Shown one piece after another: positions 22,802 through 33,529 of a DNA stretch of 64,000 nucleotides (positions are counted from its first letter, which is position 1; each line of letters opens with the position of its first letter). The position numbers and the translations under genes were made by a program. The DNA is from Puccinellia tenuiflora (Eukaryota > Streptophyta > Magnoliopsida > Poales > Poaceae), in NCBI GenBank assembly GCA_012064385.1, contig QRDG01001868.1, positions 1-64,000 on the forward strand, given 5' to 3'. The notes beneath the pieces were generated by a model. The model was not told where the DNA came from. It did not search any database and saw only the letters and a program-made list of their open reading frames with translations.

Positions 22802-24892
22802 GAAGTGCCCCGAAAAAATTCATCTTTGCAGTATGTTCTGTTTTTGACAGATTCTGTCCTTAGTTTTGCATTGCTTCTTTTATGGCAAAGTGAGGTTCTT
22901 TTGAGATCTCGAGCTTCACTTAGATCTTGGTGACAGTAGCTAATGTTTAAAAAAATAAGTTCATGATTTTTGCTTTGGAACTAAAGAAAGATATTGTTTT
23001 TGTGGACTAACCCCTCTAAAGAAGTTGCGATAAGTTTTGCGTGAAGGAAGTTTTCAAGTATCCAAGAGCGAGGTGATGAATGAAGATCAAGAAGGGATAA
23101 AAGCTTAAGCTTGGGGAGGCTCCCCATGGACCCTCCTCTGAAATATTCAAGAAGTCACAAGCGTCTAAGCTTGGGGATGCCCAAGGCATCCCCTTCTCCA
23201 TCAATAATCATCAGATTTACTCATGGTACTATATTTTTATTCCTTTACACATTATGTGATGTTCTTGGAGCGTCTGTTTGTTTTTACTTTCAGTTTGTTT
23301 ATGTTTTGTTCTCTGGTCATATCAATGTTGGATCCTATTATTCTTGTTTGGGAGAGAGACACGCTCCGCTTTTTTGTAGAATACTCTTGTGTTTCACTTA
23401 TATATGTTGAGTATTCAGTTTTCGTTATTTTTAGCTTCTGTTTTTCACGTATCTCTTGTTCAGAGCTATTAGTTATTTTATATAAAGTACTCTCTTGCTT
23501 CACTTATATTTTTTTGGAGATTTGATTGATGTTTGGTTGAAAAGAAATTATCATGTAGGAAGTGAGAAAAGTGCTTGCATAATCTTGTAGATCTTTGTCT
23601 TGAATCTTTGATACTTGTGAATTGTTTAGAGATATGAAATAGATTAATGCTTAAACATGTGGATCATTTAGTAATAATAGAGTTGGTTTGGCAAACAAGG
23701 TAGACGGTGTAAAGTCTAGTGGTTATGCATGATATATATCTGTAGTCATTCATTGAACCAAGTTGTTGTTATGTGTTTGCTTGATATCCTGCTAAGCCCA
23801 AAAATTCTGTACTGAGAGGGAATACTTCTCATGCATCCAACTCCCTGAGCCAAAAATCTTTGCCATTTGTGTCCACCATACCTACCTACATGTGGTATTT
23901 CCCTGCCACTCCAAGTAAATTGTTCATGTGCTATCTTTAAAATATTCAAAAATCTCCTTTTTGTGCCCCTGTTTTAAGATCATGAGGAAGCAGTAAGAAG
24001 TTGGTTATAACTTGTGATAGGCAAGGTCATTTCCCCCCTTTCATCCAATTAATGTTGATGGTTTACGTCCTCACTTGAGTCAACCCGAGAGAGGCTTAAG
24101 AAAAATATAAATATAACTCACCATTCTCCTCCGCACAATAAAAATTTGAGAAATCAGCTCAAACATTGGTTAGTGGTGAAACAAAGGAGAAACAGGAATG
24201 TACTCGTTCCCCTAAACCAGCCGCTCTCACAAGTCTAAAAGCCTTGCTTGTTATGGGGGACTAGCTAGTTTCTTTGCTGTGAAGTCGTTGACAAAAGCAT
24301 GCATATCTCAAAACTGTTTTACTTCTATCGAAAATCAAAAAAATAAAAGCCCTAACACATGATTAATCCCTACTTCCCTCTGCGAAGGGCGTTTCTTTTA
24401 CTTTTATGTTGAGTCAGTCTTCCTCTTCCTTCTTAACCCCCTCAAGCAATCACTTGGTGTCAACTTTGGTTCATGTTTTACTTCATGTTATCTTTGTGTC
24501 TAACTGTGAAAACTTTGTATTGACTTTATCTTGAGATAAACAAGTTGCAAGTTGAAGCTTTATGCTGAAAACTTAAATCTTCCTTTGTGTTGGCCAAACT
24601 CCTTTGTTGAAATAATATTGCTTTGTGAGATATCAATCATTGTCAAGTGTTATACTTTTAAATCTCCAAGGTACTCTTTTCTAGTTAATTCTTGCTTAGA
24701 TGTTACATCTGGTTAATCATTGTTTGTTTCATTCAATGAACCTTTGTTTTGGATCAATGCATTCAGTTCATATGCTTTACATGATTACTTGATCAAGATT
24801 GTGTTGGTAGCATGTCACTTCAAAAATTATTTTGTTATCACTTACCTACTCGAGGATGAGCATGAGTTAAGCTTGGGGATGCTGATACGTCT
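22802..24892 (+). other. Retroelement A 3' internal region
   Basis: Non-coding continuation of element A after insertion B. It holds two AAGCTTGGGG-type purine motifs (about 23109 and 23168, GGGGAGGCTCCCCATGG and GGGGATGCCCAAGGCATCC, both able to form short hairpins) and the true polypurine tract at 24878-24892. No ORF with a recognisable domain is present. Confidence 0.7.
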
Positions 24893-26367
24893 CCGACGTA
24901 TCTCTAATTTTTTATGTTCCATGCTTGATTATATATCAGTGCCACATGTTTTTACAATTTTTTATATCATTTTGGCATAATTTATGGAACTAACCTATTA
25001 ATAAGATGCCCAGTGTCAGTTCCTGTTTTCTGCTGTCTTTTTGTTTCAGAAAAGTTGTTCTGGGAAGTTTCTCGGATTGAGCTCAAAATTTACGGGAATT
25101 ATTTCCAATATGAAACGAAGACGGAACCTGAAGGATAGCCGGAGGGGAGGCACAGGGGCACCAGAAGCCACCTGGCCGCAGCCCCCTTGGCTGTGCCTGG
25201 GGCCCACATGGTGGCCCTGTCCATCGCCTCGCGTCGCCCCTTCACCTATAAATTCCCCTCTAACCTAAAAATCACGGGGGACCGACAATAATTTTTCCAA
25301 AAAAGTCTTCGAGCGCCGCCGCCATCACCGACAAGTTTCGGGGGTCAGATTGTTCCTGTTCCGACACCCTGCCGGGACGGGGATTGATGCCCGGAGCCAT
25401 CTCCATCGACTACACCGCCTCCATGATGCTCCGTAAGTAGTTCCCCCATGGACTACGGGTTCTTAGCTGTAGCTAGATGGTACTCTCTCTCCCATGTTCT
25501 TCAATACAAGGATCTCATGAGCTGCCCTACATGATTGAGATCCATTTGATGTAATCGGTGTTGTGTTTGTTGGGATCCGATGAATTGTTACATTATTATC
25601 AGTCTATCCATGAAGTTTGTGAATTATTGTTGCTGTAATCTTGTTGTGTTTATTGCTTGTCACTAGTGCACGAGTGGCATGATCTTAGATTTAAGCTTTA
25701 TAAGTGTTGCTTAGATTGTATCTACAAGTTGTTGCACATGTTACTGTCCGGCCGGAACCCGAGACCCCAAAGTGACAGCTTTTGGGATAATCGGAGGGGA
25801 TGGCTGTGACTTGTGGATCACATGTTTTCACCAAGTGTTAATGCTTTGCTCCGTTACTTTGTAAAAGGAGTACCTTAATTACCATTAGGTTCCTCATAAA
25901 GGCCCTGTTGAAACGGGATGGTTGGACAAAAGATGTCATGCAAGTTCTTATTGCAAGCACGTATGACTATATATGGAAAATATGCCCTACATATGATTTA
26001 TGAACTAGATGTCTATCATGAGTTATTTACAATTGTCAATTGCCCAACTGTAATTTGTTTACCCAACACTTGCTATTTTGGAGAGTTACCACTAGTGAAG
26101 TTAGGAACCCCGGTCCATATTACGCCATCAAGTATTTCCCGTGCCATTGCTTCCGTTGTTACTATTGCTGTTGCTACTTTACTGTTACTATTGCTCTCAT
26201 ATTACTGTTGCTTTCACATCACTTTTGTTACTAGTGCTTTCCCAAGTGTGGTGGAACTGACAACTCCGCTGCTAAGACTTGTATTCTTTGGCTCCTCTTG
26301 TGTCGAATCAATAAATTTGGGTTTCACTTCCCTCGAAGACGCGATCCCCTACACTTGTGGGTCATCA
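24893..26367 (+). repeat. Retroelement A 3' LTR
   Basis: 1,475 bp, TGATACGTCTCCGACG to CTTGTGGGTCATCA, followed directly by the target duplicate GTCGC. Confidence 0.93.
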
Positions 26368-26567
26368 GTCGCCGCCGTCGTCCGCCGGCCGAAAAAATAG
26401 GACGACGCGCGCCACTGACGGACGACACACGCGCGTCGCCAGCCGAGATGGAGGACGTGTCCGGCCTCGCGGACCTCCGCAGCGAGCCGCGCGTGCAACG
26501 GGCCTTCACCGTCGACTTCGCCTGCTGCGTGTCCGCCGCCGGCGACCTCGTGGCCGGGCCGGTTCCA
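26368..26567 (+). CDS. Truncated 5' end of an unrecognised GC-rich gene
   Basis: A CpG-rich stretch containing an ATG at 26448 in a good plant context (GCCGAGATGG). The frame reads MEDVSGLADLRSEPRVQR, then AFTVDFACCVSAAGDLVAGP, before it runs at about 26567 into the 3' region of a minus-strand Gypsy. Codons are G/C-ending, as in many grass first exons. Its upstream sequence, once elements are removed, continues into 4420-4476. I do not recognise the protein. It could be a genuine gene start destroyed by transposons, or a captured fragment. There is no downstream exon in the window. Confidence 0.35.
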
Positions 26568-26599
26568 AGAGCTTCGCTGCGCTGGGGGAAATGCCCACA

Positions 26600-26880
26600 A
26601 GGGGCCATCCCGGACACGCTTGCTCACTTTTGTGAACCGATCGAAAAAGGAAAAGGTTCGATTGCGAAAGCCAGATGGTTGAACAAAGAAAAGTGAGTTT
26701 CCTTTGTTCACAAAAGATTTTGGGGGAAACCCCCGGGGTCTGGCGTTTACACGTGGGGCCATCCCGGACACACTTGTTCATTTGCCTGTGCGAATACGGC
26801 ACCAACGCTGTTTTACATCTTGCGATGGGGTTAGGCACTCTAGCGGTTTACACACGAGGCCATCCCGGACACGCCTGCGG
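26600..26880 (-). repeat. Three spaced copies of GGCCATCCCGGACAC in the Gypsy Y 3' region
   Basis: The 15-17-base word GGCCATCCCGGACAC(G/A)C occurs at about 26603, 26757 and 26856 on the + strand. Each is preceded by GG or GA and followed by diverged sequence, giving an irregular 154- and 99-bp spacing. This looks like an old duplicated block between the pol stop and the missing 3' LTR. Confidence 0.55.
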
Positions 26881-26938
26881 CCTAAATGTTGCGATTTCGG
26901 CACCCTACGACACGGGGCGGTCCCATCCTGCAAGCGCC

Positions 26939-27833
26939 TCACGGGTAGTACTTCTGGAGGTGGTACCGGCAAAGATGCTCAATATTCCATGAGTTCTTCA
27001 CTGGCACCCCTCTTCTGTCTCCAAGCGGGCTACGCCAGGCCTGAGGACGCGTACCACCCGGTAAGGGCCTTCCCATGGTGATGATAACTTATTCATTCCT
27101 TTGGTCTTCTGCTTGCGTCGGAGGACCCAGTCTCCTTCCTTCAACTACCGGGGTCGAACTCGTTGAATATGATAGCATCGGAGACCCTACTGGTATCGAG
27201 CGTATCTTATGGCTGCCTGGCAACGAACTTCTTCCAGAAGGTTGACGTCCGAGGAGATTCGTACTTGAGCTCGGTCAGCAGCACTGGTTCCGCTCCATAC
27301 ACTAGATTAAAGGGTGTTTCCCCGGTTGCCCGGCTCGGAGTAGTGCGCAACGACCATAGCACAGGAAGTACATGATCAATCCAACCGACCCCAACTCGCT
27401 TCAACTTGTCAAATGTCCTTGTCTTGAGTCCCCTCATGATTTCTCCATTAGCCCGTTCTGCCTGGCCGTTGCTTCGGGGGTGAGCGACGGATGAATAACA
27501 TATCTTTGTCCCTAACTGCTCGCAATAAGCTTTGAATGGCCCGCTGGTGAACAATGAGCCATGATTTGTGATAATGCGATTGGGGACCCCAAAACGGCAT
27601 ATAATTCCTCGAATGAATTTGATTGCGACTTGTGCTGTCTGTGCCCTGATGTGTTCCACTTCCACCCATTTCATAAACTTGTCAATGGCGACGATCAGAT
27701 ACTGATATCCCCCCACCGCCTGGGGGAAGTTGCCCACAACGTCAAGTCCCTGTCCTTTCTCCCGGGATATGCAGCGAAGGAGAACACCATTCTCTCGGCA
27801 TCGATACAATTTCCCATTGACCAAGGCGTACAT
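26939..27833 (-). pseudogene. Gypsy Y integrase (core and C-terminal part)
   Basis: Integrase inserts element cDNA into the chromosome. The core reads GLDVVGNFPQAVGGYQYLI and AIDKFMKWVEV (first catalytic Asp present), then FGVPNRIITNHGSLF, where the second catalytic Asp of the usual IITDNG is replaced by Asn, and HPRSNGQAERANGEIM with the catalytic Glu. The frame stops at 27207. In other frames the C-terminal part continues with EGDWVLRRKQKTKGMNKLSS, PWEGPYRVVRVLRPGVARLE and NSWNIEHL to a stop at 26939-26941. One active-site change and at least two frame breaks make it inactive. Confidence 0.88.
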
Positions 27834-28190
27834 GTTGGCCCTTCTAGCAATGCATTCTCACTGTAGGAAAAGTCTTATAGCCGTCGGGCTATCGCTGACG
27901 AACAAATAAACGCGTGCGCCAGTGGTAAATATCATCCTATTCGCCAGCGATACAACACCTAGGGCTGGCGAACAAGATAAAGTGTTTGCCAGCGATACCT
28001 ATGGACCCAAACGATCCAGCGGCGGAAAGCCGGAAACTATATCCTGTTCGCACGTACCCCCACCCCTTATCCTCTCGCTAGATCCAGACAGGAATACGCT
28101 CACAGTCACGCACGGGCAGGCGGGCGGCTCTCGTCTCCCCGGCCCCCGTCACCGTCGTCGACGAAGCCCCCACTCCCCTCTCGTCGCGGC

Positions 28191-28678
28191 CATGGATCAG
28201 GGCACCGATCCACCCCAGCCCGCCGCCGACGAAGCCCCCAAAGCCAGCTCCACCCTCGCGGCCCTCTCCCCTCCGCTCCGCCGTCGATCTGCCCCGGACT
28301 TCGACGCTGACCCGCCCCCCGAGATCGACGAGGCCGACGCCGCCGCCGCCGTCGACGAGGGGTACGCCACGGCCGCGTCGAGGGGCAGGAGCAGCAACGC
28401 CGCCGCGTGGAAGGAGGCCGCGTCGAGGAGAGGGAGCAGCAACTCCTCCGCGTGGAAGGAGGAGGAGGCGGAGGGGCTCGAGGAGGAACGGGGATGCCGG
28501 CCCGCCCAGCCCCAGCAGCAGCGGGTACGCCGGCGAGCGCTGCAGCAGCCTCGCCTCCAGCGTCGGCGACGGATGCGGTGGCGAGATCGAGGAGGAGGAG
28601 GAGCATGCCGACGCCGCCGCCCCGCCCCACGCCCCCGGTGCCGAGGACTGGGCGCGCGACAAGAAGCATGCGGACGAG
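28191..28678 (+). pseudogene. Captured 5' coding fragment resembling plant MON1 (SAND family)
   Basis: MON1 with CCZ1 activates Rab7 on endosomes; plant MON1 begins with a disordered acidic N-terminus before the SAND/longin core. Here a start-like MDQGTDPPQPAADEAP is followed by acidic/Ala-rich sequence, including DADPPPEIDEADAAAAVDEG. Next comes a short internal duplication (28372-28463, two GTCGAGG..GCGTGGAAGGAGG units). After a one-base shift near 28494 the frame reads PPSPSSSGYAGERCSS, then GEIEEEEEHADAA and EDWARDKKHADE. From memory, Arabidopsis MON1 has PPSPTSSGYDGERGSS, then a Lys-His-x-Asp-Glu motif just before its conserved core. Similarity stops after ADE (about 28678), before any longin domain, so no MON1 function is possible. 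The match is from memory and should be confirmed. Confidence 0.55.
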
Positions 28679-29429
28679 GTCGTCATCTCTCACGTCGCGC
28701 TCTGCTCTCTTGGTATGTTACGCTGCAGACACGCACACAACTGTGCCTAGTTTACACATACGCACGTTGGATTTAGCTGTTTCGGTCGTCTAGCTATATA
28801 TATGGATTAATTCGCTGCTCAGTTCATTAGTTGTTAGTAGTAATTTTGCTCCTTGGTGCTCATAGTTATTATCAAGTAAACATGTGTATTTAGCTGCTCA
28901 GTTCATGATCATGGTGCACGTGTTGGAGTTTTTTTTCGCTGGGCTAGTTACAGTTGAGCGCGGGATTGATTCATACTTGGCTAATAACTGTTGTTGAACA
29001 CATAAATACCCTCTTAGTACTTCCTTTAACGTGTTGCAACTTTACTTGTTCTCTAAAAAAAGCAACTTTACTTGTTCTCTAAAAAAAAAAGTTCCAACAT
29101 GCTAGGATGATAGTAGTTCTACTATACTGTCTAGAAGAGGAAGACATGCATATTGCAAGTGATAAACAATATTCTCTGGGTCTTTTCTTTCAAACCTGAG
29201 ATAGTTTTCAATATTATAGACTATTTCCTACTAGTAGCCCAATTGTGTTAATCTGAAAATCTTCCAAGAACTTGTAGTTGTTCCTATTCGGTTATTCTTA
29301 CTTTTGCAACTCAGCTTTTGTCTTCGCATGGTGTGCAAAGTGTGATGTATTGGCATAATTGTTAGTAAAGAACCATATGTGACTACAGGGACCTTCATAT
29401 CTGTATACACCCAGGACGTCGTGTCACGT

Positions 29430-29522
29430 CGACACGGGGCTGCGGCAACGACGACGACATCGACACGGGGTTGCAGCAGCGATGGCGGCATCGACATGAG
29501 GCTGCGGCAACGGTGATGTCGA
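29430..29522. repeat. Three tandem 31-bp units inside the CACTA element
   Basis: CGACACGGGGCTGCGGCAAC-type units at 29430, 29461 and 29492, with exact 31-bp period and a few substitutions per unit. They lie just after an acceptor-like CTACAG (about 29388). Confidence 0.85.
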
Positions 29523-29879
29523 CATCGGCACGAGACGGCGATGATCGTTTTGTAAAATTGTGTAGGCATATATTGATTGTTGTAACCGTGTATTTTGAAC
29601 TATTGCATAATGACATGTACGAATCTATAGGATAAATAGAATTAATTAATATGGTTTTTTAATTCCTGATTACTTACTAGTGGCCTGCAATGCAAAGGTT
29701 GCACGCCACTAGTATTAATTTTTTTCTAAACTCTAAAATCCTTACTACTGGCGAACAACGGTTCGTCAGCAGTAAGCTGTTACCACGGGCAACTGTAGTG
29801 CCGACGAACCACTTATTCGCCAGCGGTACCTTAATTAGGTTCGCCAGCAATAGGTATTTTCCTACTAGTGTTTGCACTC

Positions 29880-31750
29880 TTATCATCGTTCGGGAGGTCT
29901 TGATGATGCAGATACTTCCAAATCTCTTCAGCCCAGACTGGCTTGGCGGGCCCAGCTGTGAAGACGGAGCGCTACTCAAGAGCTTCTTCCACCTCGGGCA
30001 TTCCTTTTGCCCCTTTGTTTGGCGAGCCTTGGATGCCGAGTCGGGCTTCGATGGACAGGCATGTGAGCCTTTCCACAAAGGTCCCGGGAGGGGCGATCTC
30101 TCGCCGGGATGCTATCTTCGATAACTCGTCCGCGAGAAAATTCTCCCCCCGGGGAATGTGTTCCATCTACAACCCTTTGTACTGAATTCCCAATTTTTGA
30201 ACCCCTTCCACATAGGCCTTCATCCGAGGGCAGTCATACTCCTTGCACACCTAATTGACGATCAACTGAGAATCTCCTCTGACCACCAGCTGATGTATCC
30301 CTAGTCCATTCGCGGCACGTAGGCCGGCCAGCAACCCTTCATATTCTGCGACATTATTAGAGGTCTTCCCTTTCTCGAAATCCATCTGTATAACATACTT
30401 GAGCTGTTCTCCGATCTGGGCTTCGATAACCACTCTGGCACCGACACCTTCATAGGAGAAGGCCCCGTCGAAGTATATGATTCATCGATTAGGGTCCTTT
30501 GTCCCAGGAAGAGGGGACAGAGACTCTGGCTCTTCGATAGGGGTAGGATTCCACTCCGTCCAATTGGCAAGGAAATCTGCCAGGGCCTTGCCTTTGATAG
30601 CTTTGGTGTTGTCGAAGCGGATATCAAAGTGAGACAAGTCCACCGCTCACTCCGCCACCCGACAAGGAGCGTGCGCGTTGGAGAGCACACGCTGGAGTGG
30701 ATAGGAAGTGCGGACGGTAATTCGGTGTGGCTCAAAGTAATGTCGTAACTTCCTTGCTGCCAGGACAACTCCCAAGAGGATCTTCTGAATCTCTGGGTAC
30801 CGTTCCCTTGCGTCACATAGCATGGAGCTGACGTAATACACCGGAACTGTACCACCCGGGGCTTTCTGATGACATAGAAAGTCGTCTTCTTCTGCTTCAC
30901 CTGCTCCTGTTCCCGCTCGGCCACGAGTACGCCGCTTACTGTTTCATTGGTGGAGGCGACGTAGAGGAACAACGGTTCCTTTGGCCGAGGAGCTACAAGG
31001 ACCGGCGGCGAAGATAGATATTTCTTCAAGTCTTCCATAGCCTCTGGAGCTTCCGGGGTCCATTGGAAAGGACTCCTTTTCTTGAGCACCTAAAACAGTG
31101 GTCGAGCTCGCTCTCCCAGTCTGGAGATGAATCGTCCCAGAGCAGTCAGACACTCGCTCGGGCGCTGCACGTCCTTGACTCGCCTTGGTGCTTGGATGTC
31201 AACAACTTTGATCTTGTCGGGATTTGCTTCAATTCCTCGGTGGGACACCTGATACCCCAACAACTTTCCGGGTGGCAGCCCGAAGGTGCACTTCGTAAGG
31301 TTGAGCTTGAGTTGGATCTTCCGGAGATTGCCGAAAGTTTCTAGGAGGTCACTGACCAGATCCGCTCCATTTCTAGTCTTTACCGCGATGTCGTCGATGT
31401 AGGCCTCAACGCTGCGGCCCATCTGTGATACCAGGCATGCCCTCATGGCTCGCTAGAAGGTGGCTCCGGTGTTCTTCAGGCCAAAAGGCATGCTGGTAAA
31501 GCAAAAGCACCCTTCTGGAGTGATGAACGCCGACTTCTATTTGTCTTCCTTGGCCATCTTGATCTGATGATACCCAGAAAAGGCATCCTGGAAACATAGG
31601 AGGTCGCATCCCGCCATGGAATCTACAATCCAATCGACCCGAGGAAGCGGGAACGGATCCTTTGGGAACGTGTGGTTCAGATCAATGAAATCCACGCAGA
31701 GCCACTTGGACCCACTCTTCTTCGGGACAACGACTAGATTCGCGGCCAAA
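29880..31750 (-). pseudogene. Gypsy Y reverse transcriptase and RNase H
   Basis: In minus-strand order, the reverse transcriptase starts AANLVVVPKKSGSKWLCVDF, then DLNHTFPKDPFPLPRVD, CFQDAFSGYHQIKMA and the active-site box YIDDIAVKT (31375 region). After it come KLNLTKCTFGLPPGKLLGY and the connecting FQWTPEAPEAMEDLKKYL. RNase H shows YFDGAFSYEG, NNVAEYEGLLAGLRAA, VRGDSQLIVN and FLADELSKIASR, so all four acidic positions remain. Frames break at about 31740, 31450, 31090, 30850 and 30250, so no continuous protein exists. The chain would continue into the integrase beyond the CACTA insertion. Confidence 0.88.
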
Positions 31751-32108
31751 GTAGGTGCAACACTTCCCTGATGGCGCGAGCCTTCTCCAGCTTGTGCACT
31801 TGTTCGACGATGAAGTCCTGCGGATCTGGGCCGGGGGGCGCCCCTCGTCCGTGCGCATGGGGGTGCGCATGCTCTTCTCGCCTACTCAGATGTAGCAGAG
31901 TCACGATGCGCTCCTTCCATGCAGCTGACGCTGGGGTGCCCGCTTCCGGCGGGAAGTCGATCAATGCCTCGACCATCGCCAATGCTTCGGCGCGGCTGTG
32001 ATCTTGGATGGCGGCCGACGTTCTGGGAGGCTTCTCGCCATCAGGCCTCCCGTCCGCTGGCGTCACCATGGCGTGCTTGTTGTTGCAGATCCATGGGAGA
32101 ACTCGCAC
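31751..32108 (-). pseudogene. Gypsy Y gag-like N-terminal remnant fused to the RT start
   Basis: The frame reads from MRVLPWICNNKHAMVTP through EALIDFPPEAGTPASAAWKE and passes directly into QVHKLEKARAIREVLH, which is already the segment just before the reverse transcriptase (normally ..G-F-I-R-E-V). A large internal deletion has therefore removed the capsid, zinc knuckle and protease. One more base shift at about 31745 separates it from the RT frame. The same arrangement is in copy B, where element D sits exactly at this junction. Confidence 0.6.
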
Positions 32109-32128
32109 CTCCTACCTAGCGTGCCAGA

Positions 32129-32844
32129 TGTCGCGTGTCGAAATGCGGACACCGGAGAGTTCGACGTTCTCCCTTATAGAATGTTCGGAGGCGGGCGTTG
32201 GGAGTTCACCCTCGGATGACGGATGTATCGGTAACGCACAACTAAGAACACAATGGGTTTACCCAGGTTCAGGCCATCCGGAGATGAAACCCTAAGTCCT
32301 GCATGTCTGATCTGGTTTTTATTTGGTGGTGGTGACCGAGTACAAGTGGATGAGTATTTCTCTCTTTCCCACGATTGGCTCTCCTTCCCAGGGACTACCT
32401 CTCTTGTTTTTATCTTGGCCCAAAATCTTCTTCCTTCTTGTCATATGCATTCTTTTATACCGGTGAAATTGTCTCCAGCTCCGGATCCTGCATGAGTGAC
32501 ACCTCGCGGAGGCGTCGCCACCTCAGGAGATGGGTGTCATCGGCAGGAGGCAATCGGACGCTAGCTCATCTTCGTACTTTCCACGCATCATGCTCCCTCT
32601 GAACTTGACAAGCGAGACGTCTTGTCCAACCCTGCCTTGCCGATCAGCCTGCCGGCCGGCTGGCACGCTGCAGGCGGCTGGCGCCAAGTGTCTCCACAAA
32701 GCCTGCTTTCTCCTCCCGGGCGGAGCCCCCGGGCGAGGTTGTCTTCTTGTTATTCTCCCGCTGGGCTCCCTGGAGTCTTGAGGTGCCTTGTGGCGGCCCA
32801 CACTCTCGTCGATCATGACACCCCAGGACAGCGGGGTGTCGACA
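32129..32844 (-). repeat. Gypsy Y copy A 5' LTR
   Basis: 716 bp, TGTCGCGTGTCG to GGGGTGTCGACA on the + strand. Typical minus-orientation LTR text (GTTTACCCAGGTTCAGGCC, CCTGCATGTCTG) shows the element runs right to left. It is inserted in an older LTR whose right part follows at 32845. Confidence 0.85.
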
Positions 32845-33433
32845 ATTTTGGGTGCATTGTGTTTCCAAGAGATTGTGCATCTAGGGTGTATCGTGTACCC
32901 TGGACGGTTGGTGGGTGCCAGAATTTCTTCGATGTGAAGCTTCGGGAGCCTCCCATTAGATTGTGGAGTTAGCCCCGGGCAAATTGGACGGGTTTGGTCA
33001 ACGTCCTCAAGACGACATCATAGTGGATGAGCAAATCCCTAATGGGGGGAGCTCACAGAGAATAGGGTGAGAACGGGCGTGCTTGTAGAAGTAACAAGGA
33101 GGATCCACACCCCTCCAACGTAGACGTACTTCCATTGGGAAGGAACTACGGTAAACAAACCTCCGTCTCCACTTGTCTCGGTTATCTCTATAACCAAACT
33201 CCTTTCTTATGCAGTTACTTTTTGATAGCCATCAAGCTTGAAGTTATATATCTTGCTACCACCTTGTTGGTACCTTGCCTAGCATAAGTTGTTGGTGCAC
33301 ATAGGTGAACCTAGTATATTAGGTTTTGTGCTTGATAAATTAAATGTTAGTTTTATTCTGCTTTTTCAAGCCCTAGACTTAAAAGTTTTAAATCGCCTAT
33401 TCACCCCCCTCTAGGCGACATCTCGTTCTTTCA
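32845..33433 (+). repeat. Right part of an LTR related to retroelement B
   Basis: Aligns by eye with the right third of the element B LTR (GGGTGCATTGTGTT, GTGAAGCTTCGG, CACCCCTCCAACG, GTTGTTGGTGCACATAGG, CACCCCCCTCTAGGCGACAT, TTCTTTCA) but is clearly diverged, so it is a related family. Its left part is missing, cut by Gypsy Y, and no internal region follows. Confidence 0.8.
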
Positions 33434-33529
33434 AACATCCTCATACCCTAGCCTGGTCACGAGGATCAACCATAGGCTTCTTCGACATCTACTTCAGCCA
33501 CAATTGTCGGTGAGCAATTAGATCTACCC

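Larger units (their letters stand above)
5878..26367 (+). mobile_element. Retroelement A: complete non-autonomous LTR retrotransposon with nested insertions
   Basis: Two direct LTRs (5878-7356 and 24893-26367, both TGATACGTCTC..GGTCATCA) are flanked by a perfect 5-bp duplication GTCGC (5873-5877 and 26368-26372), so this is one original insertion. The element's own internal sequence lies at 7357-7454, 8883-9248, 10646-12152 and 22807-24892; the rest is later insertions. A primer-binding-like site complementary to tRNA-Asp follows the 5' LTR, and a purine tract AAGCTTGGGGATGC ends at 24892. The internal region holds small degraded ORFs but no protease, reverse transcriptase or integrase, so it must have moved using another element's enzymes. 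LTR style fits the large WHAM/Sabrina-like Triticeae group; I am not certain of the family. Confidence 0.93.
27859..29870. mobile_element. Non-autonomous CACTA element carrying captured host exon
   Basis: Ends CACTGTAGGAAAAGTC and (complement) CACTAGTAGGAAAATACC with GCCAGCGGTA-type subterminal repeats. The 3-bp flanks are TCT and TTT, one mismatch from a duplication. It interrupts the Gypsy Y integrase 5' end. The 2.0-kb interior has no transposase. It holds a GC-rich coding-like block (28191-28678), intron-like AT-rich sequence, and a 31-bp triplicate. Confidence 0.8.
26570..32844 (-). mobile_element. Gypsy element Y, copy A (no 3' LTR found)
   Basis: A minus-strand Gypsy (Ty3) element. 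Its 5' LTR is at 32129-32844, followed (to lower coordinates) by a primer-site-like TGGCACGCTAGGTAGGAGG-type leader, a short gag-like N-terminal piece, reverse transcriptase, RNase H, a CACTA insertion (27859-29870) and integrase ending at 26939. A 3' untranslated part with GGCCATCCCGGACAC repeats runs to about 26570. Most of gag and the protease are missing, and no second LTR was found, so it is a decayed partial copy. A duplicate is at 49174-62879. Confidence 0.8.

Noticed and set aside
27922..28776. Single 284-codon gene in the CACTA element
   Set aside because: The frame begins in transposon sequence, and its second half is a shifted frame of the MON1-like fragment; the meaningful frame changes near 28494.
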